From positions 1-33,775 of the forward strand of contig JALFQD010000299.1 of NCBI GenBank assembly GCA_022785265.1: a stretch of DNA of 33,775 nt, given 5' to 3'. Positions 9,142-17,531 of this stretch are shown piece by piece. The translations under genes and the position numbers were made by a program. Below the pieces are notes generated by a model. The model had not been told where the DNA came from. It ran no database searches and saw nothing but the letters and a program-made list of their open reading frames with translations. Positions within the stretch are counted from its first letter, which is position 1; the number at the start of each line of letters is the position of its first letter. This DNA comes from Clostridium sp. Its GTDB lineage: Bacteria > Bacillota > Clostridia > Clostridiales > Clostridiaceae.

Positions 9142-9843
9142 ATGTACTGTTTTATTGATTATAGAACCACAAAAGAAGAATTAAATAATTTATATAAATT
9201 AGGATTAGAACCAATTATTATTCCAAAAACTCCTTTAGTTTATGAAGCTATTAATGGTCATGTTGATATTCAACTTAATATTTTAAGCAAAAAAGATAAA
9301 CTTGTTATTGTATCTAAAGATATAAATAAAAGTTTTCTTTCTTCTTTGAAAGATAAAAAAATAAATTATGTGTTATCTCATAATTCTTTAGGTTTTAAAT
9401 ATCCTAATGATATTATATTAAATGGACTTATTTTAGAAAAATTTTTTATTCATAATCTAAACTTTACTGATAAAACTCTTCTAGAAAGCCAACAAAACAA
9501 AAAAAACATTCATGTAAAGCAAGGCTACACTAAATGTTCAGTTCTTCCTATAAGAGAAGATTCTATTATAACAAGTGATAAAAATATTGCTAAAGAACTT
9601 CTAAATTACAATTTTAATGTTCTTCTTATCCCTTCAGGAGACATCCTTCTTCCAACATTAAATTATGGTTTTATTGGAGGTACTGGAGGAATGATTAGTG
9701 AAAATAAAATTGCCTTTTTTGGAGAACTTTCAAATTATGCTTATGGTCAAGATATCTATTCTTTTTTATATAAGTTAGATGTAGAACCTATCTACCTAAG
9801 AAAAGGTAAACTAATTGATAGAGGAAGTCTTCTAACTTTATAA
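9142..9843 (+). CDS. Uncharacterised protein, probable DUF6873-type GME-fold family
   Basis: A 233-residue cytosolic protein with no signal peptide or membrane segment. It resembles a clostridial family thought to share the fold of guanidino-group-modifying enzymes (amidinotransferases and deiminases), but I recall the family only loosely and no activity is established. Possible active-site positions are the GHVDIQ segment (about 49), GYTKCSVLPI with a Cys (about 128-137), IITSD (about 143) and the Gly-rich GFIGGTGGMI (about 176-185). The ATG follows AGGAGG by five bases. It is a single + strand gene, followed by a 20-bp palindrome and repeat element B. A weak TTGATT at 9082-9087 lacks a good -10. 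Confidence 0.75.
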   Translation: MYCFIDYRTTKEELNNLYKLGLEPIIIPKTPLVYEAINGHVDIQLNILSKKDKLVIVSKDINKSFLSSLKDKKINYVLSHNSLGFKYPNDIILNGLILEKFFIHNLNFTDKTLLESQQNKKNIHVKQGYTKCSVLPIREDSIITSDKNIAKELLNYNFNVLLIPSGDILLPTLNYGFIGGTGGMISENKIAFFGELSNYAYGQDIYSFLYKLDVEPIYLRKGKLIDRGSLLTL

Positions 9844-9849
9844 TTCCTT

Positions 9850-9869
9850 TATATTTTACGTAAAATATA
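9850..9869. repeat. Perfect 20-bp palindrome after the GME-like gene
   Basis: TATATTTTACGTAAAATATA reads the same on both strands. It starts seven bases after the stop codon and ends five bases before element B. No T tract follows on the + strand, so it is not a standard terminator. It could be a transcript-end hairpin or a protein site. Confidence 0.6.
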
Positions 9870-9874
9870 TAAAA

Positions 9875-10032
9875 AAAGTGTTAATTATTATTTTGTTTTT
9901 TCCTCTCTTTGAACCCCAACTCAACATAAAATAATAATTAATATTTTTTAACTAAACAAAAAAATTATAAACTTGTCTTTTATTAAACTTTAATATTATA
10001 TTGGTAAGTTATCCTCAACTTAGGAATTTCCT
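9875..10032 (+). repeat. Structured interspersed element, copy B (diverged)
   Basis: The 5' hairpin pairs 9875-9894 with 9928-9947 (20 bp including two G-U pairs) around a 33-base apex. The body (about 9948-10032) shares AACTTG, a TTTTATTAAAC-like run, AAGTTATCC and a closing AATTTCCT with copies A and C. It is clearly diverged, and the apical core seen in C and D is largely lost. The outer C to T change in the inner AACTTG/TAAGTT pair leaves a G-U pair, so folding is kept. A terminator follows at 10046-10088. Confidence 0.75.
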
Positions 10033-10045
10033 ATAAAATAAAAAA

Positions 10046-10088
10046 GCATAAATCTTAGTAAAATTCTTACTTAAGATTTATACTTTTT
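10046..10088. terminator. Bidirectional terminator between repeat B and the LytTR gene
   Basis: ATAAATCTTA (10048-10057) pairs with TAAGATTTAT (10072-10081), extended by GTAA/TTAC across a one-base bulge. CTTTTT follows on the + strand, and A's at 10041-10045 give T's on the - strand. It separates two convergent units. Confidence 0.8.
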
Positions 10089-10092
10089 AAAT

Positions 10093-10410
10093 CTAATCTT
10101 CACTTAAAATTCTTAATAATTTATTTAAATGCCTTTCTCCAACCACACATTCATCATTATTATTCATTTTAACTATTCTCTTTTCTTTATCAACATCTGC
10201 TATATTATTTATATTTACTAAAAAATTCTTGTGACACTTATAGAAGTTTTTCCCTAATTTATCTTCTATATCTCTTAAGGTTGCATTAATTACTATTTTT
10301 TCATCAACTCCATGTACAATAACCTTTTTCTTTTCTTCTAACTTTTCAAAAAATGTTATTTTTTCACAATCCAATCGTACATTGTTTTCACCGAATTTAA
10401 AATTAAACAT
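10093..10410 (-). CDS. Single-domain LytTR DNA-binding protein
   Basis: The 105 residues form essentially one LytTR domain, from ITFFEKLEEKKKVIVHG (about 18) through INATLRDIEDKLGKNFYKCHKNFLVNINNI to VGERHLNKLLRIL (about 91-101). LytTR proteins bind DNA through beta strands, usually as the output half of response regulators such as AgrA or VirR. Here there is no receiver domain, membrane segment or neighbouring kinase, so the input signal is unknown. The ATG follows AGGGTGAGAG. The promoter overlaps a 12-bp palindrome, which could allow autoregulation. It is a transcriptional regulator by inference; its targets are not evident. Confidence 0.88.
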   Translation of the reverse strand: MFNFKFGENNVRLDCEKITFFEKLEEKKKVIVHGVDEKIVINATLRDIEDKLGKNFYKCHKNFLVNINNIADVDKEKRIVKMNNNDECVVGERHLNKLLRILSED

Positions 10411-10468
10411 ATATCTCTCACCCTTTTTATTAAATATACTATTTTATTAAAAATTTACAACCCTTCAC

Positions 10469-10495
10469 ATTATATCATATTTAATATTCGAATAT
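10469..10495 (-). promoter_or_regulatory. Promoter of the LytTR gene with overlapping palindrome
   Basis: An extended -10, TGATATAAT (10477-10469), lies on the - strand. The expected -35 region has no good hexamer but overlaps the perfect palindrome ATATTCGAATAT (10484-10495). That site could be an operator. Confidence 0.6.
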
Positions 10496-10529
10496 ACTCG
10501 AAAATTCTGAATTTAACATTTATTTTTTT

Positions 10530-10563
10530 AAAAGACTGTTGCCTTATCTAACAACAGTCTTTT
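10530..10563 (-). terminator. Probable terminator of the thiS-thiF-tenI operon
   Basis: A 12-bp perfect stem (10530-10541 with 10552-10563, 10-base loop) lies ten bases after tenI. On the - strand the right arm ends TTTT and then A's, so the U tract is short. The call is likely but not ideal. Confidence 0.65.
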
Positions 10564-10572
10564 AAGCTTATT

Positions 10573-11124
10573 CTAAATTTTTTTCATAAGAGATGACATT
10601 ATTGCAATACCACTTACTCCTACTTCCAATACACTTTCATAATTTTCTTTATTAATTCCACCTATGGCATATACAGGTAGATTTACTTTGCTACATATTT
10701 CTTTAAGCTCTTCTAAGCCTCTTGGCTCTAATCCTTTTTTACATTCTGTAGCAAACACATGACCATAAATTACATAATCAGCACCTTTTTTCTCTACTTC
10801 TAAAGCTTCACCTAAACTATGAATAGATACTCCTTTTATTCCTTTAAAATCATTTCCCTTATTTTCAGAAAAATCTTTAAAAGATAATTGAATACCAAAA
10901 GCATTAATTTCTTTTGCTACTTCTACATCACTATTGATTATTAACTTTATATTACCATTATTATTTAATATATTTTTTATTTTTTTAGCCATAATCAATA
11001 ATTCTTTATGTTCTAAGTCTTTTTCTCTTAAAATAAGATACTTTAAATTAATTTTAGATATTTCCTCTATTCTATTATAAAAATCATCACAAAGTTTTCT
11101 ATTTGTAACTCCTATTATATTCAT
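10573..11124 (-). CDS. tenI: TenI-like thiazole tautomerase (ThiE/TenI superfamily)
   Basis: A TIM-barrel protein of 183 residues. ILREKDL, GVSIHSLGEALEVEKKGADYVIYGHVF, ECKKGLEPRGLEELKEI and VYAIGGINKENY follow Bacillus TenI more closely than ThiE; the YGHVF-T-KKG segment is the TenI form. TenI aromatises the thiazole carboxylate made by ThiG; ThiE joins thiazole phosphate to the pyrimidine. It is slightly shorter than the family because it ends right after the MSSL helix start. It lies 21 bases after thiF, under the TPP riboswitch. With no thiG here the tautomerase substrate is not made locally, so a ThiE role cannot be excluded. Confidence 0.8.
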   Translation of the reverse strand: MNIIGVTNRKLCDDFYNRIEEISKINLKYLILREKDLEHKELLIMAKKIKNILNNNGNIKLIINSDVEVAKEINAFGIQLSFKDFSENKGNDFKGIKGVSIHSLGEALEVEKKGADYVIYGHVFATECKKGLEPRGLEELKEICSKVNLPVYAIGGINKENYESVLEVGVSGIAIMSSLMKKI

Positions 11125-11145
11125 AAAATTCTATCCTTACTCTCT

Positions 11146-11949
11146 TTAAATTTCCTCTTCTTCAAGTAATAATCTAACAACTGTATTAGCTTGATGATTA
11201 GCAACTATTGCCACTCTTGGAGCCATTAATCCATCATTAACTTTTGCTTCATTAATGAAATCTCCACAAATATAAAATCTTTTATTTATTTTTTTTGTTT
11301 GTATTATGTTATTTGAATAAAATCCTGCCATTCCTGAAGCTGATACTATTTTTTTTTCCTTAAATTTAGTTAATATTTCACTTACAAGCATTGCCTTATA
11401 TTCTGGATTATCAAAAGCTTCTACAATAATATCTACATCTTTAAATAATTCTTGTATATTTTCTTTTTCAATTTTTTTATCAATAGCTTCAATATTTACA
11501 AATGGATTTACTTCCTTTAAAATCTCTTTAATTGCATGAACCTTTTTCATTCCAATATGCTTTACATAATATTGTTGTCTATTAAGATTGCTTGGCTCAA
11601 CTATATCAAAGTCTATTATCTTTATAAATCCAACTCCTATTCTTGCTAAAGATAAAGCTACATTAGAGCCAAGTCCACCTGCTCCTGCTATGGCTACTCT
11701 TCCTTTTTTTAGCATTTCATATACATAAGGAGTATGTCTGCTTATCATTAATGCCTCAAGTTCTTCTTTTTTAGGAATTTCTCCTCTTTTTATGAGAGTA
11801 ATTTTATCTCCATTTTTAATATTTGTATCTTCTTTTATTGGAAATCCATTTAAAATTATTATATCTGCATCACTTTTAAATTTATCTTTTATCTTAAATA
11901 AAGTATTCTCTTCTACAGTTTCTTTTTGCTCATTAATATAAATTTCCAA
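11146..11949 (-). CDS. thiF: ThiF-family ThiS adenylyltransferase with N-terminal ThiS-like domain
   Basis: An E1-like enzyme that adenylates the C-terminus of ThiS for sulfur loading in thiazole synthesis. Residues 1-60 resemble a beta-grasp ThiS-like domain but lack a terminal Gly-Gly. The ATP-binding Rossmann part starts at about 85 with GAGGLGSN (89-96), then IDFDIVEPSNLNRQQY with the acidic and Arg residues of the family, and DIIVEAFDNPEYKAML. The start is TTG, seven bases after GGAGG at the end of thiS. The fused N-terminal domain is a known variant (thiF family 2). The thiS-thiF spacing of three bases suggests coupled translation. Confidence 0.9.
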   Translation of the reverse strand: MEIYINEQKETVEENTLFKIKDKFKSDADIIILNGFPIKEDTNIKNGDKITLIKRGEIPKKEELEALMISRHTPYVYEMLKKGRVAIAGAGGLGSNVALSLARIGVGFIKIIDFDIVEPSNLNRQQYYVKHIGMKKVHAIKEILKEVNPFVNIEAIDKKIEKENIQELFKDVDIIVEAFDNPEYKAMLVSEILTKFKEKKIVSASGMAGFYSNNIIQTKKINKRFYICGDFINEAKVNDGLMAPRVAIVANHQANTVVRLLLEEEEI

Positions 11950-11952
11950 ATT

Positions 11953-12147
11953 TTAGCCTCCTCCAACAAAGCTTACAACTTCTATAGTATTATTTTCTTT
12001 AAGTTTAAATGAACTAAATTCATCTTTAAGAACTATTACTCCATCTACTTCAACTACAACTCTATCCTTATTAATTTTAATTTTTGATAACAATTCATCA
12101 ATAGTTATTCCATCATCTAGATTCATTTCTTTACCATTAACCTTCAT
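11953..12147 (-). CDS. thiS: Sulfur carrier protein ThiS
   Basis: A 64-residue ubiquitin-like beta-grasp protein ending VSFVGGG. The exposed C-terminal Gly-Gly is the group that ThiF adenylates and that becomes a thiocarboxylate. Its length, the MKVNGKEM start and DGVIV segment are typical. The ATG follows AAGGTGAG by three to four bases. First gene of the operon, about 90 bases after the riboswitch terminator. Confidence 0.94.
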   Translation of the reverse strand: MKVNGKEMNLDDGITIDELLSKIKINKDRVVVEVDGVIVLKDEFSSFKLKENNTIEVVSFVGGG

Positions 12148-12172
12148 TTACTCACCTTCTTTAAATACATAT

Positions 12173-12210
12173 AATTTTCTAAACTGTTTTCTTTTATTAA
12201 GCTTAGCAAC
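12173..12210 (+). repeat. Possible relic of the interspersed element body
   Basis: On the + strand this stretch aligns with the element body from its AATTCTTAAAC segment to TTAGCAA. It matches CTTTTATTAAGC exactly and then lacks the 12 bases TTTATTATTAAC found in A and C. It lies antisense within the thiS leader, between the riboswitch terminator and thiS. The length is short and the DNA AT-rich, so chance similarity is possible. Confidence 0.45.
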
Positions 12211-12228
12211 TAATATAAAGCACTTATA

Positions 12229-12262
12229 ATGTAAGAAAAGACTTGCCGTTGTAGGCAAGTCT
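12229..12262 (-). terminator. Terminator of the TPP riboswitch
   Basis: AGACTTGCC (12262-12254 on the - strand) pairs with GGCAAGTCT (12247-12239) around a six-base loop and is followed by TTTCTT. It is the expression platform between aptamer and thiS. Confidence 0.88.
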
Positions 12263-12288
12263 TTAATATCATAAATTATATTTTTATT

Positions 12289-12380
12289 GCTTCCCTACGG
12301 TGGTATTAACCACATCAGGTTTTAGAGTCTCAGTTCTAACAGAACATCTCTCAACCAACTCATAGTTGGTACCCCTAGCC
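12289..12380 (-). promoter_or_regulatory. TPP riboswitch aptamer (THI element)
   Basis: The - strand reads CTAGGGG, a CCAACT/AGTTGG stem, then AACTGAGACT and AACCTGATGTGGTTAATACC followed by ACCGTAGGGAAGC. These are the conserved CTGAGA, ACCTGAT and GTAGGGA segments of the THI box. Thiamin pyrophosphate should promote the downstream terminator and shut off thiS-thiF-tenI. The remaining bases of 12148-12477 hold only the terminator, the possible repeat relic and an AT-rich upstream region without a clear promoter. Confidence 0.96.
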
Positions 12381-12477
12381 TTTTAATATCTTATTACAAA
12401 ACATATTATATTCTTGTTTTTTCTCATTGTAAAGTATAATTTTGTTAATAAAATATTGCTTAAATGTAGTAAATGAC

Positions 12478-12843
12478 TTATCTTCTTTTTGAATACTTAC
12501 TATTATTAAAATTATTCATATTATTTTCATTCATGCTATTGCCATTCATATTATTCATTCCACCATTTTGATTATTCATCATCATATTAAAAAAGTTAGC
12601 AAAATCATTTTGCGAATTATTGTTTCCGCCTTGTCCCATCATACCTTGAAGCATATTAAACAAAGGATTGCTATTAGTATTGCCCATAAGCATATTTAAT
12701 AATGGATTATTCATGCCATTCATCATATTGTTATTCATCCCATTCATCATTCCATTATTTAGCATTCCACCATTCATACCATTATTGTTTAACATTCCAC
12801 CATTCATAAGAAGGCTTAATAATATATTTATTAAAGGATTCAT
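12478..12843 (-). CDS. Asn/Met/Gly-rich low-complexity protein, unknown function
   Basis: The 121 residues contain about 41 Asn and 23 Met. A short hydrophobic start (MNPLINILLSLLMNGGM) is followed by imperfect units such as GMNGGMLNN, MMNGMNN and NPLLNMLMG, and a basic end, KYSKRR. It has no Cys and few charges until the tail. I do not recognise the family. The ATG follows AGGTGAGAGA and the gene stands alone between the thi operon and the amidotransferase. The composition resembles some spore-coat or self-assembling proteins, but that is a guess. The open frame, ribosome site and biased composition make it a real gene rather than chance. Confidence 0.72.
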   Translation of the reverse strand: MNPLINILLSLLMNGGMLNNNGMNGGMLNNGMMNGMNNNMMNGMNNPLLNMLMGNTNSNPLFNMLQGMMGQGGNNNSQNDFANFFNMMMNNQNGGMNNMNGNSMNENNMNNFNNSKYSKRR

Positions 12844-12926
12844 TCTCTCACCTATATAAATTAATGCTTATAATATATTATTTTTCAAATCACAAAATGC
12901 TACAAAAATGATTTATCAAAGTTTAT

Positions 12927-13637
12927 CTAAAAACTAGATTTTCTAACTAATAAGTTAAATAATTTTTGTGATGATTCATCGTTTTTATATAAAAACTCTG
13001 GATGCCATTGTACTGCCATAGCCATTTTTGTTTTTTCTATTTCTATACCCTCTATTAATCCATCTGTTGCCATAGCGTTTATTTTTACATTAGGTGCTTT
13101 TTTTCTTATTCCTTGATGATGTAAGCTATTTACTAATAATGTTTCTTTTTGAATACAATCATACAACATTGTATCTTTAAATATCTCTACTTTATGTGTT
13201 CCTTCATTATAAGGATGTCCTTGCTTATGATTAAGTGTTATTTTATGCCCTCTTTCAGTTGGAATATCCTGATATAATGTTCCTCCCATAACAACATTTA
13301 GGATTTGAAGACCTCTACAAATCCCTAATAAAGGTTTATCCATATTTATTAATCTTTCTATTAAAAATTTTTCCTCTTCGTCTCTTTCAAAGCATATTTC
13401 ATTACAATAATATTGAATTTTATCTGTGTATAATAATGGATTTACATCCTGCCCTCCTGTAAAAAGGAAACCATCCATTTCATCACATACTTCTTTTAAT
13501 ATATTATTATCAGTAGTTAAAGGAAGTATATAAGGTACTCCTCCTGCCTTTATTATTCCATTCATATAACCTGGAACCATCCATAAACTATCCTTTTCTG
13601 AATCATATAATGGTAAAACTCCTATTTTGGCTCTCAT
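12927..13637 (-). CDS. Class I glutamine amidotransferase-like hydrolase (PuuD/GGH family)
   Basis: A 236-residue peptidase C26-type protein resembling gamma-glutamyl-GABA hydrolase (PuuD), which hydrolyses gamma-glutamyl amide bonds. The nucleophile is Cys107 in LLGICRGLQILN, preceded by FLFTGGQDVNP; the His-Glu pair is in AVQWHPEFLYKND near the C-terminus. The ATG at 13637 follows AAAGGAGTG. An in-frame ATG at 13688 falls inside a terminator-like hairpin and adds an implausible Cys-rich leader, so I rejected it. No putrescine-pathway genes are nearby, so the true substrate is unknown. It has its own promoter just after dnaJ. Confidence 0.88.
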   Translation of the reverse strand: MRAKIGVLPLYDSEKDSLWMVPGYMNGIIKAGGVPYILPLTTDNNILKEVCDEMDGFLFTGGQDVNPLLYTDKIQYYCNEICFERDEEEKFLIERLINMDKPLLGICRGLQILNVVMGGTLYQDIPTERGHKITLNHKQGHPYNEGTHKVEIFKDTMLYDCIQKETLLVNSLHHQGIRKKAPNVKINAMATDGLIEGIEIEKTKMAMAVQWHPEFLYKNDESSQKLFNLLVRKSSF

Positions 13638-13655
13638 AATAATCACTCCTTTAAA

Positions 13656-13690
13656 ACAAAAAGGTGCACACTTTAATAAAGTGCACACCT
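13656..13690 (-). terminator. Terminator-like hairpin, end of dnaJ and 5' leader of the amidotransferase
   Basis: On the - strand AAGGTG and CACTTTA pair with their complements around a 2x2 internal loop, followed by TTTTTGTTTT. It lies between dnaJ and the next gene and also downstream of that gene's own promoter. Confidence 0.8.
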
Positions 13691-13708
13691 TTGTACTTTC
13701 TTAATTAG

Positions 13709-13737
13709 ATAGTACCAAAATATTATTTCATTGTCAA
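13709..13737 (-). promoter_or_regulatory. Sigma-A promoter of the amidotransferase gene
   Basis: TTGACA (13737-13732) and TACTAT (13714-13709) are 17 bases apart on the - strand, seven bases past the dnaJ stop. The transcript would start near 13702 and meet the hairpin about 12 bases later. Confidence 0.82.
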
Positions 13738-13743
13738 AATCTA

Positions 13744-14871
13744 TTATTTCTTGCCAAAAGTAAATTTCTTATGAGTTTTAGTAGTTTCTACTCCTTCTAC
13801 TTCTTCTCCACAAGCTCTCATAAATTCTGCTAAAGCTTCTTTTTGTTTTTCATTAAGAGTCTTAGGAACATCAACTATTACCTTAACATATTGGTCTCCT
13901 CTGTTCTTTGTATTAACTATTGGAACTCCTTTTCCTTTTAATCTAAATACAGTACCTGATTGAGTACCTGCTGGAACTGTATATACAACATCTCCATCTA
14001 TTGTTGGAACTTTTATTTCTGTTCCAAGAGCAGCTTTACCCATAGAAATATGTGCTTCTACATGTATATCATTATCTTTTCTAATAAATTGTTTAGATGG
14101 TGCAACCTTAAATACAACATGTAAATCTCCTGCTGGGCCACCATTTTTGCCAGCATGTCCTTGACCTCTTAAAGTCATATATCTTCCTGTATCTACACCT
14201 GCTGGAACCTTTATAGTTATCTTTCTGCTCTTTCTTTCAGTTCCTTTTCCTTTACATGTATGACATGGTTTTTCTGCAATTTTACCTTTACCACCACATT
14301 GGTCACATGTAACAGTTCTTATAGAAACTCCAAAAAGGCTTTGAGTTTGCATATTTATATGACCTTGCCCATTACATTTAGGACAAGTTTTTAAATTTGT
14401 TCCTTTTTCTGCTCCTGTTCCACCGCAATCTTCACATTTTTCAATTCTTGAAATTGAGAACTGCTTTTCAGCACCAAATACAGCTTCATCAAAGGTTAAA
14501 TTTAAAGTATATTCAATATCGTCACCTTTTACTGGTCCATTTCTTCTTGAAGAACTTCTTCCGCCACCAAAAATATCGCTGAATATATCACCAAAGTCTC
14601 CAAAATCGCTAAAGCCACTAAATCCTCCTGCTCCACCACCAAATCCGCCTGGTTCTGCTGTTCCAAATCTATCATAGTTTGCTTTTTTCTCTGGGTCTGA
14701 AAGAACTTGATAAGCTTCATTTATCTCTTTAAATTTTTCTTCTGCTTCTTTATTTCCTTGGTTCTTATCTGGATGATACTTTATAGCTAATTTTCTAAAT
14801 GCTCTTTTTATTTCATCATCGCTTGCACCTTTTTGAAGTCCTAAAACTTCATAATAATCTTTGCTTGCCAT
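13744..14871 (-). CDS. dnaJ: Co-chaperone DnaJ
   Basis: The 375-residue type I J-protein delivers unfolded clients to DnaK and stimulates its ATPase. The J domain (1-70) has the HPD motif in IKYHPDKN. A Gly/Phe-rich linker (about 75-105) follows, then four zinc repeats ([32 protein letters not shown]; about 145-215) and the beta-sandwich client-binding C-domains. Complete and typical. It is the last gene of the heat-shock operon, 99 bases after dnaK, and an intergenic hairpin may lower its expression relative to dnaK. Confidence 0.98.
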   Translation of the reverse strand: MASKDYYEVLGLQKGASDDEIKRAFRKLAIKYHPDKNQGNKEAEEKFKEINEAYQVLSDPEKKANYDRFGTAEPGGFGGGAGGFSGFSDFGDFGDIFSDIFGGGRSSSRRNGPVKGDDIEYTLNLTFDEAVFGAEKQFSISRIEKCEDCGGTGAEKGTNLKTCPKCNGQGHINMQTQSLFGVSIRTVTCDQCGGKGKIAEKPCHTCKGKGTERKSRKITIKVPAGVDTGRYMTLRGQGHAGKNGGPAGDLHVVFKVAPSKQFIRKDNDIHVEAHISMGKAALGTEIKVPTIDGDVVYTVPAGTQSGTVFRLKGKGVPIVNTKNRGDQYVKVIVDVPKTLNEKQKEALAEFMRACGEEVEGVETTKTHKKFTFGKK

Positions 14872-14904
14872 TTGAATTTCACCACCTAGTTTATTTTTAA
14901 CTTT

Positions 14905-14933
14905 AGAAAAGGGAAGACGACCTGTGTCTTCCC
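14905..14933 (-). terminator. Intercistronic hairpin between dnaK and dnaJ
   Basis: GGGAAGAC (14933-14926 on the - strand) pairs with GTCTTCCC (14918-14911) around a seven-base loop and is followed by only TTTTCT. It could be a partial terminator or an RNA-stabilising hairpin inside the operon. Confidence 0.7.
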
Positions 14934-14970
14934 TCTAACATTATATAAGGTTATACCCTATTTTTGCAAA

Positions 14971-16827
<1,857 letters not shown>

Positions 16828-16885
16828 TTATTCCTCCTAAAAATATAGATTACTCTATGTTCAATTTACTTTTTTATTATTTTTA

Positions 16886-17509
16886 TTAATTGGCTACTTT
16901 AACAACTGTGTGTCTTATAACCTTGTCACCTTTTCTATAACCCTTCATAAAAACTTCAGCTACTACATTTTTATCAAGATTTTCATCTTCGACATGCATT
17001 ACTGCTTGATGAAGATTAGGGTCAAAACCTTCATCTACTGGAATCTCTTCAACTCCAAGCTTTTCAAATGATGATTGTAAGCCTTTCATTGTCATTTCAA
17101 TTCCTTTTTTAAGGTCTTCTACAGAACCATCTGCTGCATAAGCTCTTTCTAAATTATCTAAAGTAGGAAGAACTTCTTTTAACACATCTGCACATGCATC
17201 TGTATAAATTCCTTCTTTTTCTTTAGCTGTTCTTTTTCTATAATTTTCATATTCAGCAGTTAATCTTAGAAGTCTATCTTTTAATGTTTCTACTTGATTT
17301 GTAAGCTTCTTTATTTCTTCTTTATTTTTTCTTAGCATATCTAATTCATCCTTTTTTTCAGCATATTCAGCATCTTCAGAAGCTTTTTCTGCTGTTTCTT
17401 TAGTTGAATCTTCTTCTTGTTTTGCTTCTTCCTGTTTTGTTTCTTCTTGCTTTACTTCTTCATTCTCAGTAGATTCCTCTACTGTCTCATTGTTTTTTTC
17501 ATCTATCAT
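16886..17509 (-). CDS. grpE: Nucleotide exchange factor GrpE
   Basis: GrpE dimers release ADP from DnaK. The 207 residues begin with a highly acidic, repetitive tail (about 1-55) built of KQEE-type units (EEVKQEE, ETKQEE, EAKQEE). A long coiled coil (about 55-110, with LRLTAEYENYRKRTAKEKE) and the beta domain with FDPNLHQAVMHVEDE and GYRKGDKVIRHTVVKVAN follow. The first of two overlapping ATGs (17513) hits a stop at once; the second, at 17509, is used with GAGGTGG upstream. It lies 22 bases after hrcA. Confidence 0.97.
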   Translation of the reverse strand: MIDEKNNETVEESTENEEVKQEETKQEEAKQEEDSTKETAEKASEDAEYAEKKDELDMLRKNKEEIKKLTNQVETLKDRLLRLTAEYENYRKRTAKEKEGIYTDACADVLKEVLPTLDNLERAYAADGSVEDLKKGIEMTMKGLQSSFEKLGVEEIPVDEGFDPNLHQAVMHVEDENLDKNVVAEVFMKGYRKGDKVIRHTVVKVAN

Positions 17510-17531
17510 TCATTTCCACCTCTTCTCTTAT

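Noticed and set aside
9875..10032. The elements as insertion sequences or MITEs
   Set aside because: No transposase, no conserved terminal inverted repeats and no target-site duplication seen. The inverted repeat is internal and its sequence varies between copies, unlike a MITE. A decayed mobile origin cannot be fully excluded.
14529..14720. Second frame inside the DnaJ Gly/Phe region
   Set aside because: Low-complexity shadow in an alternative frame of dnaJ without its own start signals.
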